Shown here: positions 21,307 through 30,357 of the stretch, in pieces
Layout of the letters: each line of letters begins with the position of its first letter
Position numbering within the stretch: the stretch's first letter is position 1
Assembly (NCBI GenBank): GCA_965222005.1
Contig: OZ244935.1
Span: 868,001-932,000 of the forward strand
From: CBDCTM01 sp965222005
GTDB taxonomy: Bacteria > Bacteroidota > Bacteroidia > Chitinophagales > Saprospiraceae
Direction: 5' to 3'
DNA: 64,000 nt
The notes under the pieces: generated by a model
What the model was told of the DNA's origin: nothing
The model's database searches: none
What the model saw: only the letters and a program-made list of their open reading frames with translations
Position numbers and translations under genes: made by a program

Positions 21307-21338
21307 CAAATTTAATGATTAATATAATTTAATACAAA
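21307..21338 (-). promoter_or_regulatory. Promoter of the tRNA-like gene
   Basis: Minus-strand -33 TTTG (complement CAAA at 21335-21338), 20 bases, then -7 TAAATTTG (complement CAAATTTA at 21307-21314). It is a full match to the Bacteroidota form in an AT-rich setting. The start would be near 21300, about 38 bases before the 5' end of the tRNA-like RNA. Confidence 0.85.
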
Positions 21339-21564
21339 AATTATAAATAAAAATATAAATTATTACAAAATAATCAATTATTTTGTGTTTTTAATGAAGA
21401 AATTTCAATTTGCAAGTTGAATTAATGCCCTTCGTTAACAAATCAACAATTATAGTACTCTCGTCGCTTTATTTCTTGACACACACCCTTCGGCACCACA
21501 GCACTTGCCATTTTGTTTGTACCTTCGTTGCGGATAAATCAACTCAACCACATTATATCAACCC

Positions 21565-21957
21565 ATGTCAAAATTCTGCTTCTTTTTTTGTCTCTCTCTC
21601 CTCTTTGGGCTTGCTGCCTGCAACACTTCCGCCAATCAGGACGCTGGCAATAGTGACCCTTCTGCAACCGCTGATTACCAACAGTTGGGCACAGCCTTTT
21701 GCCAATGTGCCGAGCCCTCCATTGAGCTCAATAATCGTATGCAGCAACTCACCCAGGAAGGGAAAAGAGAGGAATTCATTCAGTTGGGAAATCAGGTGGG
21801 TGAGGAATTTAAAAAGATGCTCAACTGCTGTAAGGAAAAAAAGCAACAACTTACCACTGCTACCCTCGACGGCGAAAATATCCGCTCTGCTCTTCAGGAA
21901 GCATGCCCTGATATGCCTGAGCAACTCAGCAATCAGCTGGTTGCCAAGATCAAATGA
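21565..21957 (+). CDS. Small cysteine-containing lipoprotein
   Basis: 130 residues; signal peptide with lipobox (LLFGLAAC, Cys at about residue 19). The mature part is largely helical in appearance and carries cysteines in FCQCAEPS, LNCCKEKK and EACPDMP, a pattern suggesting disulfides or metal binding in the periplasm. No family is recognised. A longer open frame overlapping it in another frame (from 21410) is a shadow. It ends seven bases from the stop of the convergent next gene. Confidence 0.75.
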   Translation: MSKFCFFFCLSLLFGLAACNTSANQDAGNSDPSATADYQQLGTAFCQCAEPSIELNNRMQQLTQEGKREEFIQLGNQVGEEFKKMLNCCKEKKQQLTTATLDGENIRSALQEACPDMPEQLSNQLVAKIK

Positions 21958-21963
21958 TACGGT

Positions 21964-22647
21964 TTAGTTTTTCTTGTAAAAATCCATCATCTTTCTGTTC
22001 AGCTCCGCAGCCAGATGGCCCGGACTCCGGATCGCCCGCTTTTTGGGCGAAAAGATCGCTTCCAGAATGTGCCCCAATGATTTGAGCTTGATGTAGTAGG
22101 GAAAGGGCCTTTCGAGGTCTGCAAATTGAGCATCCATCACCACCATCGCCTCAATGCCGGAGGTCACTGAGGGGTCAGTAGTTCCCAGCCTCAGGATTAG
22201 AAAAGGCTTCGCGGGGTCGGGATAATCGAGCTCCGGCTGCAGCTCGGCATTCAAAAACAGCTTGTCCAGTTTCCGCTCTTTGACTTGTACACTACTTGTA
22301 TCGTAAAAGAAAAGTACGTCAGAAAAATGGTACTGCGAAGTAAAGGCTGTCATTAGCCGAGCATTGAAGCTATCGCGCTCCGAAAGGGTAGTGAGATACT
22401 GCTCTCGCATCCGCTTTTGTGCAGCTTCACTCACAGATTTACTGGCGGACAGGCGCTCCAATTCACGCAATTTATTGTACTTGCTAGGCAGGCGTACCAG
22501 CAGACAGCCATCCTTCAGATCATTGATCGCTTGTACAGCACGCTGCTGTCGGGCAGCTTGAGCTGCCGAGCCCTGCGCGGAGGCATTCGGCAGGCTGGGC
22601 AAAGATAATGCAATAGCAAAAAGCGTATATTTAAAAAAATCTTCCAT
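21964..22647 (-). CDS. Uncharacterised exported protein
   Basis: 227 residues with an N-terminal signal sequence ending near SLPNASAQ. The mature protein begins with a helical Ala/Gln/Arg-rich stretch, then DLKDGCLLVRLPSKYNKLREL, a segment that resembles families handling a lipid or nucleotide headgroup only vaguely, and a beta-rich second half (FLILRLGTTDPSVTSGIEAMVVMD). A single Cys follows the signal sequence. No known family is recognised and no operon partner is present: it is divergent from moxR and convergent with the small lipoprotein gene. Confidence 0.7.
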   Translation of the reverse strand: MEDFFKYTLFAIALSLPSLPNASAQGSAAQAARQQRAVQAINDLKDGCLLVRLPSKYNKLRELERLSASKSVSEAAQKRMREQYLTTLSERDSFNARLMTAFTSQYHFSDVLFFYDTSSVQVKERKLDKLFLNAELQPELDYPDPAKPFLILRLGTTDPSVTSGIEAMVVMDAQFADLERPFPYYIKLKSLGHILEAIFSPKKRAIRSPGHLAAELNRKMMDFYKKN

Positions 22648-22863
22648 ATCTGACTGGTTAATATTTCGTTAAAGCCGTTCCAATGGCAACCCTCCTTTTG
22701 TAGTCTGGCAGTTTAAAATTGTAGATTGGGTAAATTTTTAAGAAATTAGCGCCTCAAAATTAAAGCAATTTTCCAGAATCCCGGTTCTATTTATTCCATT
22801 GAATAAAACTACTTCCTCTGGCTTTCAATTATTTACCAACACCATTAAATACGTACAACCGTG

Positions 22864-23862
22864 ATGCAGCAATCCGTTGATATTGAAGCACTCAACCAAC
22901 AAATTTATATAGAAAGCGCGTTCATCGAAAAACTCACGGAAGCTACTTCCAGCATCATCGTGGGGCAGCATTATATGATCGAACGCTTACTACTCGGCCT
23001 GCTCACCAAAGGCCACATCCTACTTGAAGGGCTGCCCGGCCTGGCCAAAACATTGGCCATCAAAACCCTTTCGAGCGCCATCTCTGCCCAATTTAGCAGA
23101 ATACAGTTTACCCCCGACCTCCTGCCTGCCGACATCATCGGCACTATGATTTACAACCCCAGCAAAAATGAGTTTACCGTTCGTAAAGGGCCGGTATTTG
23201 CCAACTTTATCCTCGCCGATGAGATCAACCGCGCCCCCGCAAAGGTACAATCTGCACTGCTCGAAGCCATGCAGGAGCGCCAGGTAACTATAGGCACCAA
23301 CACCTTCCCACTCGAAGAGCCTTTCCTGGTTTTGGCTACCCAAAACCCCATTGAGCAGGAAGGGACTTACCCGCTGCCCGAAGCGCAGGTAGATCGTTTC
23401 ATGCTCAAGGTGTTGATCGACTATCCCGACAAGGAGGAAGAGCGAGAGATCATCAGACGGACGCTCTCGGGCCAAACATCGAAGCAGCTCCAAGCCGTTG
23501 TAGAGCCTGCTACTATCCTCAAAGCAAGGCAAATAGTACGCAAGGTGTATATGGATGAAAAAATTGAGCAGTACATCCTCGATATTGTATTCGCCACCCG
23601 ACAGCCCGATGCCTATGGGCTGGCCAATTTGGCACCCCTCATCAACTACGGCGGCTCTCCGCGTGCCAGCATCAACCTGGCGCTGGCCGCCAAAGCCTAT
23701 GCCTTTCTCAAACGGCGGGGCTATGTAATTCCGGAAGATGTGCGTTCCATCTGCCACGATGTGATGCGCCACCGCATTGGCCTGACCTACGAAGCTGAAG
23801 CTGAAAATATTAGCCAGGAAGATATCATCAACCGCATTCTCAATACCGTTGAAGTACCCTAG
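22864..23862 (+). CDS. MoxR-type AAA+ ATPase of the Bat operon
   Basis: 332 residues from ATG 22864 (a GTG three bases earlier is less likely). Walker A GLPGLAKT near residue 55, Walker B FILADEINRAP near 120, sensor 1 LATQNPIEQEGTYPLPEAQVDRF near 160, and an Arg-containing C-terminal lid. MoxR ATPases act as chaperones with VWA-domain partners to insert metals or assemble complexes. The first gene of a nine-gene run in which DUF58 and VWA proteins follow, the usual Bat setting (aerotolerance in Bacteroides by established work, mechanism unclear). Confidence 0.96.
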   Translation: MQQSVDIEALNQQIYIESAFIEKLTEATSSIIVGQHYMIERLLLGLLTKGHILLEGLPGLAKTLAIKTLSSAISAQFSRIQFTPDLLPADIIGTMIYNPSKNEFTVRKGPVFANFILADEINRAPAKVQSALLEAMQERQVTIGTNTFPLEEPFLVLATQNPIEQEGTYPLPEAQVDRFMLKVLIDYPDKEEEREIIRRTLSGQTSKQLQAVVEPATILKARQIVRKVYMDEKIEQYILDIVFATRQPDAYGLANLAPLINYGGSPRASINLALAAKAYAFLKRRGYVIPEDVRSICHDVMRHRIGLTYEAEAENISQEDIINRILNTVEVP

Positions 23863-23871
23863 CCATTAAAT

Positions 23872-25218
23872 ATGTGCGCCATGAGGTTCTTGATTTTTAC
23901 AGGATTGTTCTTTCTTACCACACTCGGCCTGGCCCAGAGCGGAGCGCGCGAACGCTCTGTGTACCAGCTATTCGACAAGCCTTCTAAAATCCTGTGGATC
24001 CAGCACTTCCAGGGGAGAATGGACGACCTGACAGATATCGCCATTAGCCTGGCTTTTGATGGAAAAAATTGCAAAGGCGAGTTGATTTATCTGCGTAGCA
24101 AAGAAAAATTCACCCTGAGGGGTCGCTTGAAGAACAGCTTGCTGGATTTGGAAGAATTGGACAAGCAAGGTAAGGTATCCGGCCATATTGCTGCTGAACT
24201 AACGGATGACGGCATCAGCGGCGAATGGGCCAATTTTGACAAAACTATTGGCTCATCTATCCACCTGACCCAAAGGGATCAACCTTTCGAACTACCTTCC
24301 CACTGTGGCAACAATAAGTGGGTGCATGTCTATCAGGGCAATTTAGGTGCGCAAACGGTAGAATTGATCCTCCACAAAATGAATCATGCAGAGTTGAGAG
24401 GAATTGCATACAATCTTGAGCAGCGAAAAAGCTATCGGCTCATTGGACAGCTGGGGCTGAAAAATCAATTTGATATAGAGCTGCAGGACTCCTTCGGCCA
24501 TGTGGCCGGTCGGCTCCGGGGTCAGTTTTCCAATGAGCAGCAAATCCGTGCCAACTTCACCCACACTAATGGCAGTAGCCAAAAACTCGATTGTCAGCTC
24601 ACCGAAGCTATGAGTATAGGATGTGTTGAATATGCCGATTATCTAAGCAGCTACGATGTCATTTATCCACAGACTAACAGCCCGGCCTTCAACCGCTGGA
24701 TGAAGCAGACGGCGGAAAATTGGGTGGCAGAGAGCCATGACTTTGCGGTACGAGCCAATAAAAGACATCCCGCTCCCCAGCCCGAGCAGCGCGCCAGTTA
24801 CAGAGCTTTTGCCTGGACGGATATTGAGTTTTTGGGCGATGGTATCATCAGTGGCACCTTTTCGCAGGCCAACACCTGGACAGATGAGCAGCGCAGCAGA
24901 GTTTTTAATTTTGATCTTCAGCGAGGAAGAGAAATCCGGCAGGAGGATGTTTTTGGGGATGATTTTGACCGCCAAAGCTTTATTCGCCAATACATCCACA
25001 GTAGCATCGAACAGCACATCCTGTATGGCAACTACCAGTTTAGGGCCTGGATAGCAGCTGCCGACTTCTCGTATTTTAATATCCGAAGGGAAGGTATAGC
25101 CTTCAGCACTGCCTTTAATCCTCTCTATGGACGACAGCATATTACCATACCTTATCATATACTTCGCCCTTATTTTAAAAAAGACAACCCCGTGCAAAGG
25201 GTTGCTAAGTTTTATTAG
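23872..25218 (+). CDS. Exported protein with DUF3298-like C-terminus
   Basis: 448 residues, signal sequence ending about residue 21. The first half (residues 25-240) has repeated beta-type segments such as KCKGELIYLRSKEKFTLRGRLK and VELILHKMNHAELRGIAYNLEQRKSYRLIG, suggesting two related domains. The last 170 residues match the RsiV-like DUF3298 pattern: VFNFDLQRGREIRQEDVFGDDFDRQSFIRQYI and YFNIRREGIAFSTAFNPL. It is inserted between moxR and the DUF58 gene with gaps of 9 and 14 bases, so it is in the operon, although it is not one of the standard Bat genes. Function unknown. Confidence 0.8.
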   Translation: MCAMRFLIFTGLFFLTTLGLAQSGARERSVYQLFDKPSKILWIQHFQGRMDDLTDIAISLAFDGKNCKGELIYLRSKEKFTLRGRLKNSLLDLEELDKQGKVSGHIAAELTDDGISGEWANFDKTIGSSIHLTQRDQPFELPSHCGNNKWVHVYQGNLGAQTVELILHKMNHAELRGIAYNLEQRKSYRLIGQLGLKNQFDIELQDSFGHVAGRLRGQFSNEQQIRANFTHTNGSSQKLDCQLTEAMSIGCVEYADYLSSYDVIYPQTNSPAFNRWMKQTAENWVAESHDFAVRANKRHPAPQPEQRASYRAFAWTDIEFLGDGIISGTFSQANTWTDEQRSRVFNFDLQRGREIRQEDVFGDDFDRQSFIRQYIHSSIEQHILYGNYQFRAWIAAADFSYFNIRREGIAFSTAFNPLYGRQHITIPYHILRPYFKKDNPVQRVAKFY

Positions 25219-25232
25219 GAATCGATCAACAC

Positions 25233-26102
25233 ATGGAGACTAGCGAACTGCTGAAAAAAGTACGGAAGATTGAGATCAAAACGAGAGGTATCAGCCGCCA
25301 TATTTTCTCCGGCGAATACCACAGTGCCTTCAAAGGCAGGGGTATGTCATTCAGTGAGGTGCGCGATTATCAGTATGGGGATGATGTACGCAACATCGAT
25401 TGGAATGTAACGGCCCGTACAGGTGATCCGCACGTCAAAATATTTGAAGAAGAGCGCGAACTCACCGTCATGTTGCTGATCGACATGAGCCAGTCCTCTT
25501 TTTTCGGTACCGTCAACCAAATGAAAAACGAGCTGCTCACCGAAATTTGTGCCGTACTGGCCTTTTCTGCCATCAACAACAACGACAAAGTAGGTGTGCT
25601 CTTTTTTTCCGATAAAGTGGAGAAATTCATTCCTCCCAAAAAAGGCAAACAGCACATCCTGCGCATCATCCGTGAGCTCATCGACTTTGAAGCGGAGCAC
25701 AAAGGAACCGACCTGGGTGTGGCTTTGGAATATCTGAATAATGTGCTCAAAAAACGTAGCATCTGCTTTGTGCTTTCTGACTTTCTGACCAAAGATTATG
25801 AGAATCCATTGCGCATTGCGGCACGCAGGCACGATATCATCGGCATCAATATGATCGATCCACGCGAGGAGGAGTTGCCCAACGTAGGGCTCATCAGAGC
25901 AGTGGATGCCGAAACCGGCACTACCTCCTGGATCGACAGTGCCCTGCCTGCTGTCCGCGAACGCTATGCCAGCTGGTTTGCTGACAATTTGCAATACTTC
26001 AAAACCACTTTTGCCCGCAGTGGTGCAGATATCGTTAACATACGCACCCATGAATCATATGTAAATGCGCTATTGAAATTTTTCAAAAAGCGATCAAAAT
26101 AA
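25233..26102 (+). CDS. DUF58 domain protein of the Bat operon
   Basis: 289 residues, no signal peptide. The DUF58 core is clear: GEYHSAFKGRGMSFSEVRDYQYGDDVRNIDWNVTARTGDPHVK near residues 30-70, then a VWA-like fold with a MIDAS motif DMSQSS (DxSxS) near residue 87. DUF58 proteins pair with MoxR ATPases. The order moxR, DUF58, batA/B matches the established Bat operon. It is likely a cytoplasmic or membrane-associated partner. Confidence 0.95.
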   Translation: METSELLKKVRKIEIKTRGISRHIFSGEYHSAFKGRGMSFSEVRDYQYGDDVRNIDWNVTARTGDPHVKIFEEERELTVMLLIDMSQSSFFGTVNQMKNELLTEICAVLAFSAINNNDKVGVLFFSDKVEKFIPPKKGKQHILRIIRELIDFEAEHKGTDLGVALEYLNNVLKKRSICFVLSDFLTKDYENPLRIAARRHDIIGINMIDPREEELPNVGLIRAVDAETGTTSWIDSALPAVRERYASWFADNLQYFKTTFARSGADIVNIRTHESYVNALLKFFKKRSK

Positions 26103-26117
26103 ATCTGCCATCAACGC

Positions 26118-27098
26118 ATGAGGATCGTCCAAAAAATATTTCGAATCTGTTTGCTGAGTATGCTTTTGTCTGCTCTCAGCTCGTTCAGCCCAGCCACTGC
26201 GCAGCCCGGCGTACGCGCCCGGCTGGACAGTACGTATATGCTGATCGGCGATCACAGAACGATTCGCCTGCAGGCCAGCCTCAAGGAAGGGCAGGAGTTT
26301 TTGGGTGCCGATTTGAATATCCTCGACACTCTGAAAGCCTTGGAAATACTGGACTCCGGACAGTTCGACACGGTGCAGACCCAACCCAACTACATCCTGC
26401 AGCAAGACATCCTCTTCACCATTTTTGATTCCGGTTCTTACCTGATACCGGCTATTCCGTTTCGGTTTGTCAAAAATGGCAACACCGTACAGCTTCTCAC
26501 CAATCCATTACCCGTACATGTCAACAATGTAGCGGTTGATTCGTTGGCCTTGGCACCCATCAAGACCATCATTGCTGAGCCGCTGACTTTTGAGGATGTG
26601 TGGCCTTACTTGCTGGTCGGGATACTTTTGCTGCTGGCTGGCTTAGGAGTGTATTATTTTATTAAAAAGAAAAAGACAGAGGAGCTGCCTCCTCCTCCCG
26701 AGCTAGTGATTCCCGCCTACAAACTGGCTCTGGATAAACTGGACAAATTGGAGCAGGACAAGCTTTGGCAGCAAGGAAAAGTCAAAGCCTATCAAAGTCA
26801 GTTGACCTATATAGTTAGAGAATACATTGAGAATCGATATAGCATTCAGGCGCTGGAATCCACCACTGATGAAATTCTCCACCAGCTTAAACCGCTTGAT
26901 ATTAGTGAGACTCACAAACTTGAGCTTCGCAACTTGCTCCAGATGGCTGACTTAGTCAAATTTGCCAAAGCCATTCCCCCGGCCGACATTCATGCCCGCC
27001 AGATGGAACAAGTTCGCCAGTTTATTCTGGCCACCCACTACAGAGCACCTCAAACTTTGCACGAGCCTGACTCACAAAATGACGTCTCTACATCATGA
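26118..27098 (+). CDS. Bat-operon membrane protein
   Basis: 326 residues: signal sequence (to about residue 30), an extracytoplasmic domain of about 150 residues, one membrane helix (PYLLVGILLLLAGLGVYYFI near residue 160), a basic KKKKTEELPPPPE linker and a cytoplasmic helical domain (LDKLDKLEQDKLWQQGKVKAYQSQLTYIVREYIENRYSI). This layout is typical of the DUF4381-like protein found between DUF58 and BatA. Its last four bases overlap the batA start codon (ATGA). Confidence 0.82.
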   Translation: MRIVQKIFRICLLSMLLSALSSFSPATAQPGVRARLDSTYMLIGDHRTIRLQASLKEGQEFLGADLNILDTLKALEILDSGQFDTVQTQPNYILQQDILFTIFDSGSYLIPAIPFRFVKNGNTVQLLTNPLPVHVNNVAVDSLALAPIKTIIAEPLTFEDVWPYLLVGILLLLAGLGVYYFIKKKKTEELPPPPELVIPAYKLALDKLDKLEQDKLWQQGKVKAYQSQLTYIVREYIENRYSIQALESTTDEILHQLKPLDISETHKLELRNLLQMADLVKFAKAIPPADIHARQMEQVRQFILATHYRAPQTLHEPDSQNDVSTS

Positions 27099-28102
27099 TA
27101 TTCGGCGCTGAAAATATCACCTTCCTCCACCCGCAGTACTTTCTGCTACTCTTGCTGATTCCGGCTGTTGGCATTTGGTATTGGTTTTCCTTCCGCCGCC
27201 GCTACGCTACACTTAAGATGCCCAGCCTCACTGTATTTGGCGGCCAAAACTCCCTTCGCGGGCGCCTGCGTGCCCTGCTGCCGTTGTTGCGCCTGCTTGC
27301 CTTCTGTGCCCTGGTAATTGCAATGGCTCGGCCGCAGGAAACCCTCAAAGAGCAAGAGATTACTACCGAAGGGATCGACATTACCCTGGTGATGGATCTG
27401 TCCAGCTCTATGCTGGCGCAGGATTTTAAGCCCGACCGGCTTGAAGTAAGCAAACGCGTAGCTGCCGAATTTGTGGACAAACGCCCGCACGATCGCATCG
27501 GGCTCGTAGTATTTGCTGGTGAAGCCTTCACCCAATGTCCACTCACCACTGATCATCGCGTACTCAAAGAATTTTTGGCCGGCCTGGAATGTGGCTTGCT
27601 GGAGGATGGGACTGCCATAGGCATGGGATTGGCTACTGCTGTCAACCGGCTCAAGGAAAGCAAGGCCAAGAGCAAAATTGTGATCCTCCTGACTGATGGC
27701 GACAACAATGCCGGCTACGTCAAGCCGCTCACTGCTTCGGAAATTGCTGAGGAGTTTGGTGTGAAGGTCTATACCATTGGTGTGGGCTCCAGAGGCAAAG
27801 CCCTGGCGCCTGTCAGCCGCCGCAGTGATGGCAGATATATTTTCGGAATGGCCAGTGTGCAGATCGATGAGGGTTTGCTCCGCCAGATCGCTTCCATGAC
27901 GGGTGGCCGATACTTTCGGGCAACTACTGCCAAAGGGCTTGAACAGATCTATTCAGAGATTGATCGACTGGAAAAGACGGAGATCGAAGTTACTGTGATT
28001 CGCCGCTTTACTGAAGAATTTCATCGCTTTGCTTTTTTGGGCATCCTCTTTCTCGGATTGGAAATATTGCTCAGATATACTATTTTCAGAACTATACCCT
28101 GA
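27095..28102 (+). CDS. batA: BatA: VWA-domain membrane protein
   Basis: 335 residues. N-terminal hydrophobic segments (FLHPQYFLLLLLIPAVGIWYWF and LLPLLRLLAFCALVIAMARP) flank a short loop, a VWA domain follows with MIDAS DLSSSM (DxSxS) near residue 107, and a final membrane helix lies at the C-terminus. Also present is LLTDGDNNAG, the second VWA metal region. Overlaps the upstream gene by four bases (ATGA). Together with BatB, it is thought to form a complex in the inner membrane; role in oxidative stress or envelope integrity is known from genetics but the mechanism is not. Confidence 0.95.
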   Translation: MIFGAENITFLHPQYFLLLLLIPAVGIWYWFSFRRRYATLKMPSLTVFGGQNSLRGRLRALLPLLRLLAFCALVIAMARPQETLKEQEITTEGIDITLVMDLSSSMLAQDFKPDRLEVSKRVAAEFVDKRPHDRIGLVVFAGEAFTQCPLTTDHRVLKEFLAGLECGLLEDGTAIGMGLATAVNRLKESKAKSKIVILLTDGDNNAGYVKPLTASEIAEEFGVKVYTIGVGSRGKALAPVSRRSDGRYIFGMASVQIDEGLLRQIASMTGGRYFRATTAKGLEQIYSEIDRLEKTEIEVTVIRRFTEEFHRFAFLGILFLGLEILLRYTIFRTIP

Positions 28103-28107
28103 CACTT

Positions 28108-29139
28108 TTGGTATTTAGATTCCAACATATCGAGTACTTGTATGCACTAGCAGTTATCCCTTTGCTGATATTGGTATTTGTAGCTATGTGGTATGCCCGC
28201 AAACGCGCCATCAACCGTTTTGGCGACAGCAGCCTGATGGCCCGATTGATGCCGCAGATGTCAAAATACAAGCACAGTGTCAAATTTGCCCTGCTTATGC
28301 TGGCCTTGGCATTGCTGATCGTAGGCTGGGCCAATCCACAATGGGCCACCAAGCGCGAAAAAGTCAAACGCAAAAGCGTGGATGTATTTCTGGCGCTCGA
28401 TATTTCACAAAGCATGCTGGCACGCGATATCCGCCCCGATCGCCTGGAACGGGCCAAGCAATTTGCTGTCAAGCTGGTAGATGGGTTGAAAGGCGACCGC
28501 CTGGGCATCATCATTTTTGCCGGCAACGCTTACCTGCAAATGCCGCTGACTACTGACTATGCCGCCGCGCAATTGTTTGTCAAAAGTGCCAATACCCGGA
28601 TGGCTCCTACGCAAGGCACTGCGATCGGTGATGCCATCGATCTGGCAGAGCGGGCATTCGAGGAGAACAATAAACATCATAAAGCGATCGTCGTTATTAC
28701 AGATGGCGAAAACCACGATAATGAAGCCCTCGAAGTGGCTAAGTCGGCTCATGAAAATGGCTTGCTGATTTTTACCATCGGAGTGGGTACTAAGCAGGGA
28801 GATTTTATCCCTACCCTTGTGGGTGGTCGGCAGGATCTGAAGCGGGATGAGGCCGGCAATCCAATCCGCTCGACAATCAATGAAGAGATGATGCGTGATT
28901 TGGCCAGTGCGGGAGGTGGTACCTATTACCAACTCACAGAGGGCGATAAAGTAATTGATGCCTTGAGAGAAAGTATTGACAAAATCGAAAAGCAGGAATT
29001 TGAGCAGCGCTCCTTTTCTGAATTTGAAAGCCATTTTCAACTATTCATAGCACTGGGGATCCTGCTTATGCTTATTGAATTTTTAATATCCTACCGCAAA
29101 AGCCGCTGGCTGGCCGGTACAGATCTTTTTAGAAAATGA
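28108..29139 (+). CDS. batB: BatB: VWA-domain membrane protein
   Basis: 343 residues, paralogous to BatA: RFQHIEYLYALAVIPLLILVFVAMWY then KFALLMLALALLIVGWANP, a VWA domain with DISQSM near residue 95 and VITDGENHDNEAL, and a C-terminal helix (LFIALGILLMLIEFLISY). The start is TTG 28108: no in-frame ATG precedes it within the short gap of five bases from batA, and the N-terminal sequence FRFQHIEYL is conserved in the family. The last four bases overlap batC. Confidence 0.94.
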   Translation: MVFRFQHIEYLYALAVIPLLILVFVAMWYARKRAINRFGDSSLMARLMPQMSKYKHSVKFALLMLALALLIVGWANPQWATKREKVKRKSVDVFLALDISQSMLARDIRPDRLERAKQFAVKLVDGLKGDRLGIIIFAGNAYLQMPLTTDYAAAQLFVKSANTRMAPTQGTAIGDAIDLAERAFEENNKHHKAIVVITDGENHDNEALEVAKSAHENGLLIFTIGVGTKQGDFIPTLVGGRQDLKRDEAGNPIRSTINEEMMRDLASAGGGTYYQLTEGDKVIDALRESIDKIEKQEFEQRSFSEFESHFQLFIALGILLMLIEFLISYRKSRWLAGTDLFRK

Positions 29140-29849
29140 TGCGAACTATTTTGTTGCTTTTTATCTTGTTCCCGGGACTCGGCACATCGCTGGCCGGTCA
29201 ATCGGCTCATGATTTTCGGAGGAGTGGCGATGCAGCCTATCAACAGGAAGAATTCAATGCGGCAGAGGAGCGTTACCGCAAAGCGCAGGAAAAGGAGCGC
29301 TCCGTCAAAGGAGCCTACAATCTGGGCAACGCCATCTACCGGCAGGAGCGGTATGAAGAGGCCGTTAAGTACTACAACGAAGCGGCACAAGCTGCAAAGG
29401 ATGAATCTGCCAAAGCTGCTGCTTACCACAACCTCGGCAATGCTCATTTGCGCAACAACGATATCGAAAATGCTGTGAATGCCTACAAAAATGCATTGCG
29501 CCACAACCCTAAAGACATTGGCACCAAGCAAAATCTGACGATGGCTCAACGCCTGCTTCAACAGCAACAGCAGCAACAACAACAACAGCAGAATGACCAG
29601 CAAAAGAAAGAGGAACAGGAGCAGCAAGATCAGCAACAAGACGATCAGCAACAGCAGCAGCAAAGCCCTTCCGGTGATCAGGAGCAAGATCAACAACAAG
29701 AGCAACAAAAGCAGCAAAACCTGGAAAAAGACCTGAGCAAAGAGGAAGCCGACCAACTGTTGCAGATCATGGAAGAAGAGGAGCGCAAAGTGCAAGAAAA
29801 AATGCGCAAAGCAAAAGGTAAAAAATCAAAATCGACAAAAGATTGGTAA
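29136..29849 (+). CDS. batC: BatC: TPR protein with Gln-rich region
   Basis: 237 residues with signal sequence, three TPR repeats (FRRSGDAAYQQEEFNAAEERYRKA, KGAYNLGNAIYRQERYEEAVKYY and AYHNLGNAHLRNNDIENAVNAY), then a Gln/Asp/Glu-rich stretch of about 60 residues (29555-29725, CAA/CAG codons) and a Lys/Glu C-terminal helix. BatC is normally secreted and has TPRs; the long glutamine-rich segment is typical but variable in length. Start codons ATG 29136 and 29139 are both possible; the first gives the four-base overlap with batB. Confidence 0.92.
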   Translation: MMRTILLLFILFPGLGTSLAGQSAHDFRRSGDAAYQQEEFNAAEERYRKAQEKERSVKGAYNLGNAIYRQERYEEAVKYYNEAAQAAKDESAKAAAYHNLGNAHLRNNDIENAVNAYKNALRHNPKDIGTKQNLTMAQRLLQQQQQQQQQQQNDQQKKEEQEQQDQQQDDQQQQQQSPSGDQEQDQQQEQQKQQNLEKDLSKEEADQLLQIMEEEERKVQEKMRKAKGKKSKSTKDW

Positions 29850-29859
29850 ATTTTCAGCT

Positions 29860-30357
29860 ATGAAAAAATCAATATTCCTATTGCTATGCTTTTGTGCCTG
29901 GGGACTATTGAAGGCACAGCAAGCTAATTTCACTGCCACGGTGAGCACGGATTCTGTGCTTTTGGGCAATCATTTTCAGCTTAAATTCAACCTCAGAAAC
30001 GCCAGCGGGAAACACTTCGTTCCTCCAAGCTTTGAAGGATTTGAAGTAGTAAGTGGGCCCAATCAAACCGCAATTAGCAGCATTTTCAATGGTGAAATTA
30101 GCCAGAGCCAAAGCTATTCTTACTACCTCAAGCCCCTGGATATTGGCAATTATTTCATCGAACCTGCCCGTATCACCACTGATGAAGCGGTTTTGGAATC
30201 CCCGCCCATCGAGATCAATGTATTTTCCAATCCCGACGGAGTGCAGCAAAATCCCGGTATCCAGGAACAGCGCGATTTTCAGTTTTTTCATCAAGAGCCA
30301 CCTGCCAGGAAGCCCAAAAAGAAGGTTCGTAAAAAACGGCCCATCTACCGAATCTAA
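29860..30357 (+). CDS. Single-domain BatD-like exported protein
   Basis: 165 residues. The signal sequence (MKKSIFLLLCFCAWGLLKAQ) is followed by one copy of the BatD N-terminal beta-domain: FTATVSTDSVLLGNHFQLKFNLRNASGKHFVPPSFEGFEVVSGPNQT, then SYSYYLKPLDIGNYFIEPARI. The C-terminus is a Lys/Arg-rich tail (ARKPKKKVRKKRPIYRI) with no membrane anchor. It mirrors the first domain of the full BatD directly downstream (EATSDARQVVLGGYFEVTFTLAN-type), so it looks like a partial duplication. The stop overlaps the downstream ATG by one base (TAATG). Confidence 0.86.
   Translation: MKKSIFLLLCFCAWGLLKAQQANFTATVSTDSVLLGNHFQLKFNLRNASGKHFVPPSFEGFEVVSGPNQTAISSIFNGEISQSQSYSYYLKPLDIGNYFIEPARITTDEAVLESPPIEINVFSNPDGVQQNPGIQEQRDFQFFHQEPPARKPKKKVRKKRPIYRI

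Noticed and set aside
21410..21967. 185-codon plus frame overlapping the small lipoprotein gene
   Set aside because: The lipoprotein frame has a clean lipobox and start; the longer frame has no such features.
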